NCBI GenBank assembly: GCA_934777095.1
Contig: CAKVNP010000081.1
Coordinates: forward strand, 1-8,043
DNA: 8,043 nucleotides
Source: an uncultured Clostridium sp.
GTDB taxonomy: Bacteria; Bacillota; Clostridia; Clostridiales; Clostridiaceae
Direction: 5' to 3'
The stretch's first letter is position 1. Every line of letters begins with the position of its first letter. Both the position numbers and the translations under genes were made by a program. This document shows positions 6,476 to 8,043 of the stretch, in pieces. The notes below the pieces were generated by a model, which saw nothing but the letters and a program-made list of their open reading frames with translations, searched no databases and was not told where the DNA came from.

Positions 6476-6499
6476 ACTTGCTTAGAGGCAAGTTTTTTT
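6476..6499 (+). terminator. Terminator-like hairpin in front of rsgA
   Basis: ACTTGC (6476-6481) pairs with GCAAGT (6488-6493), extended by a T-G wobble inside, over a 4-base loop and followed by a run of seven T residues (6493-6499). It ends 21 bases before the rsgA start. It may terminate the transcript of the mini-ORF or a lost gene, or act as an attenuator of rsgA. A candidate promoter, TTAGAA (6443-6448), 17 bases, TATAAA (6466-6471), would start transcription inside the hairpin and make it irrelevant for rsgA. Confidence 0.55.
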
Positions 6500-6520
6500 A
6501 TGCAAAAAATTGGAGGTATT

Positions 6521-7564
6521 ATGGTAGATTTAAATGAATTTGGCTGGAATGAAAGTTATCGAATAAAAGAAAATGATGGCAAATTATATGGAAGAGTAAT
6601 AGAAATACAGAGGTCTGTATATAAGGTTATCTGCCAGTATGGCGAGGTAAATGCAAAGTTAAAAGGAAGCTTTTATAAAAATAATGGAGAGAGTATTTTT
6701 CCTGTAGTAGGTGACTTTGTGGAATTAAGATATGAAGAACATGGAGATTCAGTAATTAATAAAGTATGTAAAAGAAAAACACAGTTTTCTAGAACAGATT
6801 TTTCAGGCCATGTAATGGGGTATGTAAAAACTGTAAAAGAGCAGGTGCTTTGTGCAAATTTTGATTATATCTTTATTTTTTCATCATTAAATAAGGATTT
6901 TAATATTAAAAAGATTACGAGATATATAAGTGCAGCTGTTCAAGGGGGAGCTAAGCCAGTAGTAGTATTGACTAAAGCGGATATATGCGAAAATCCAGAA
7001 TGCTATATTGAGCAGGTTAAAAATGCATCTAAAGCAGCTGAGGTTATCTGTATAAGTTCTAAAACAGGTTATGGTCTAGAAAAGGTAAGTGAATATATGA
7101 TGCCAGAAAAGACCATTGTTTTGGTAGGATCATCAGGTGTTGGCAAATCAACATTAGTTAATACTATAATAGGGGAAGAGGTAATGGCTACTTCTGGTAT
7201 AAGAGAAAGCGATTCAGCAGGACACCATACCTCAACTCATAGACAGTTATGGCAGTTAGGTAGCAAGGGTATGATTATTGATACCCCTGGAATTAGAGAA
7301 GTTGGCATGTGGGATGCTGAAGACGGAATAAATGACACATTTTCTGATATAGCAGAGTTAATCTCAGCATGTAAATTTAGAAACTGTAATCATAAAAATG
7401 AACCAGGATGTGCAGTAAAGAAAGCATTAGCAGAAGGCACTCTTTCAGAAAAGCGCTGGCAGATGTATTGCGAGCTGCAGGAGGAAAATCAATTTGGGCT
7501 TAAAAAGGCAGCATACACTAAAAAGGAAAAACTAAAAGCAAAAATAAATGCACATAGTATATAA
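6521..7564 (+). CDS. rsgA: Ribosome small-subunit assembly GTPase RsgA
   Basis: RsgA (YjeQ/YloQ) is a circularly permuted GTPase that checks late 30S ribosomal subunit maturation. All parts are present in 347 residues: an N-terminal OB-fold (about 20-85, KLYGRVIEI through VVGDFVELR); then G4 TKAD (151-154) and G5 SSK (179-181), before G1 GSSGVGKST (203-211), the GHHTSTHR switch I segment (234-241) and G3 DTPG (254-257). This permuted order is diagnostic. The C-terminal zinc site is C-x4-C-x-H-x5-C with Cys284, Cys289, His291 and Cys297. ATG 6521 is chosen because GGAGG lies at 6512-6516 and the sequence from MVDLNEFGWNE fits the family; the TTG at 6428 has no ribosome binding site and its extension would cross the hairpin at 6476-6499. 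The length is closer to E. coli RsgA than to the shorter B. subtilis YloQ. It stands alone, not beside the prpC-prkC pair. Confidence 0.95.
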   Translation: MVDLNEFGWNESYRIKENDGKLYGRVIEIQRSVYKVICQYGEVNAKLKGSFYKNNGESIFPVVGDFVELRYEEHGDSVINKVCKRKTQFSRTDFSGHVMGYVKTVKEQVLCANFDYIFIFSSLNKDFNIKKITRYISAAVQGGAKPVVVLTKADICENPECYIEQVKNASKAAEVICISSKTGYGLEKVSEYMMPEKTIVLVGSSGVGKSTLVNTIIGEEVMATSGIRESDSAGHHTSTHRQLWQLGSKGMIIDTPGIREVGMWDAEDGINDTFSDIAELISACKFRNCNHKNEPGCAVKKALAEGTLSEKRWQMYCELQEENQFGLKKAAYTKKEKLKAKINAHSI

Positions 7565-7572
7565 AAAATAGT

Positions 7573-7621
7573 AAAAGGCGATAGATAAAAGAAGTTGAAT
7601 TCTAATTATCTATTGCCTTTT
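7573..7621. terminator. Bidirectional terminator between rsgA and the convergent gene
   Basis: Arms 7573-7588 and 7606-7621 form a 16-bp stem (AAAAGGCGATAGATAA with TTATCTATTGCCTTTT, one G-T wobble) with a 17-base loop. T-runs follow on both strands: TTTT then A on +, and TTTTACTATTTTTT on -. It serves rsgA and the gene ending at 7633. Confidence 0.8.
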
Positions 7622-7632
7622 ATTAATCAAGA

Positions 7633-8043
7633 TTAATTTGATAAACCATTTTTAAAATTAATACAATATTTATTTTTAAAACTTAAGGCTATTGAATTTA
7701 TCATTGGATTTGTAGCAGAATATGCATTTATCAGCTCTGGTGATCTATTAACTGTTTTACTGATAATTTCATCAACATCAGCAGGCATAATTTCTTTATA
7801 ACTGCTTTTAACGACGAGTTTACTCAATTTATCAGATAGTCTAGTAAATAGCAGCAGGATTTTTATTTCAGCTGATAAATCTGATATCTCTTTAAAATAT
7901 TCGGCAGTATTTCTTTTTTTACTAGCAGTATGATATCTAACTAAAACGTATGATAAGCTTAAATCAAAAAAACTTGTATCAATTAAATCAGCAGAGGATT
8001 TAAGAAAATCAGCACCAACTAAGTAATGATTCTGAGTCAATTT
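7633..8043 (-). CDS. C-terminal part of an unrecognised protein (5' end outside window)
   Basis: The frame is open from the window edge (codon AAA at 8041-8043) to TAA at 7633-7635, giving 136 residues. A TTG at 8038-8040 is the first possible start, but LTQNHYLVGADFLKSSADLI looks like the inside of a protein, and no ribosome binding site can be seen, so the gene most likely begins beyond the window. The visible part is soluble and predicted helical, with a hydrophobic helix-like stretch SAEIKILLLFTRLSDKLS near residues 56-72 and a tail ending KNKYCINFKNGLSN. I recognise no motif or family. It converges on rsgA and shares the terminator between them. Confidence 0.7.
   Translation of the reverse strand, partial: KLTQNHYLVGADFLKSSADLIDTSFFDLSLSYVLVRYHTASKKRNTAEYFKEISDLSAEIKILLLFTRLSDKLSKLVVKSSYKEIMPADVDEIISKTVNRSPELINAYSATNPMINSIALSFKNKYCINFKNGLSN

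Noticed and set aside
6428..6520. N-terminal extension of RsgA from TTG 6428
   Set aside because: It has no ribosome binding site, spans the hairpin with T-run, and the extra residues are not like the family; ATG 6521 has GGAGG before it.
1..8043. CRISPR arrays, tRNA or rRNA genes, complete insertion sequences, a new multi-gene defence system
   Set aside because: I saw no regularly spaced repeats, no cloverleaf or rRNA-like GC-rich blocks, no full transposase, and no cluster of co-oriented genes with effector or sensor motifs.

Overview
The window is very AT-rich and looks chromosomal, from a low-GC Firmicute, most likely a Clostridium-type organism. Pointers are strong AGGAGG-type ribosome binding sites, AT-rich codon choice, many strong hairpin-plus-T-run terminators, a GH25 lysozyme with LysM repeats, a BrnQ carrier and RsgA. 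The species call is inference. Almost every gene is a single transcription unit with its own terminator, and there is no long operon.

Layout from left to right. Bases 3-698 (+) are the 3' end of an unrecognised gene that begins before the window, followed by a long hairpin. Bases 699-1181 hold no intact gene: a promoter-like pair, a decayed N-terminus of a serine recombinase (YNRVSTKDQ motif), and a strong terminator. Next, both on +, come a 65-residue two-helix membrane protein (1182-1379) with its own terminator, and a GH25 lysozyme with three C-terminal LysM repeats (1591-2736). A probably bidirectional terminator separates the lysozyme from brnQ (2805-4097, -), a branched-chain amino acid carrier. 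Upstream of brnQ on the same strand is an unrecognised single-pass membrane protein rich in Asp, Asn and Tyr (4279-5262, -), with a good promoter and terminator.

Bases 5263-6520 are a decayed stretch. It contains a terminator on + with no evident gene, a 50-codon reading frame on - with a good ribosome binding site but no normal start codon, and an MFS efflux transporter broken into two frames with its N-terminus and middle missing. It also holds a 10-codon mini-ORF and a terminator-like hairpin in front of rsgA. rsgA (6521-7564, +) encodes the ribosome small-subunit assembly GTPase and is complete. A bidirectional terminator follows. The window ends in the 3' part of an unrecognised gene on - (7633-8043).

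Functionally the intact genes are housekeeping or envelope-related: wall hydrolysis, amino acid uptake and ribosome assembly. They are interspersed with remnants (recombinase, MFS transporter, start-less small ORF) that suggest past insertion and deletion. I found no CRISPR array, tRNA, rRNA, complete mobile element or convincing new multi-gene system. The points most worth following are the decayed genes, the possible holin-lysin-like pair, and the leader region of rsgA.
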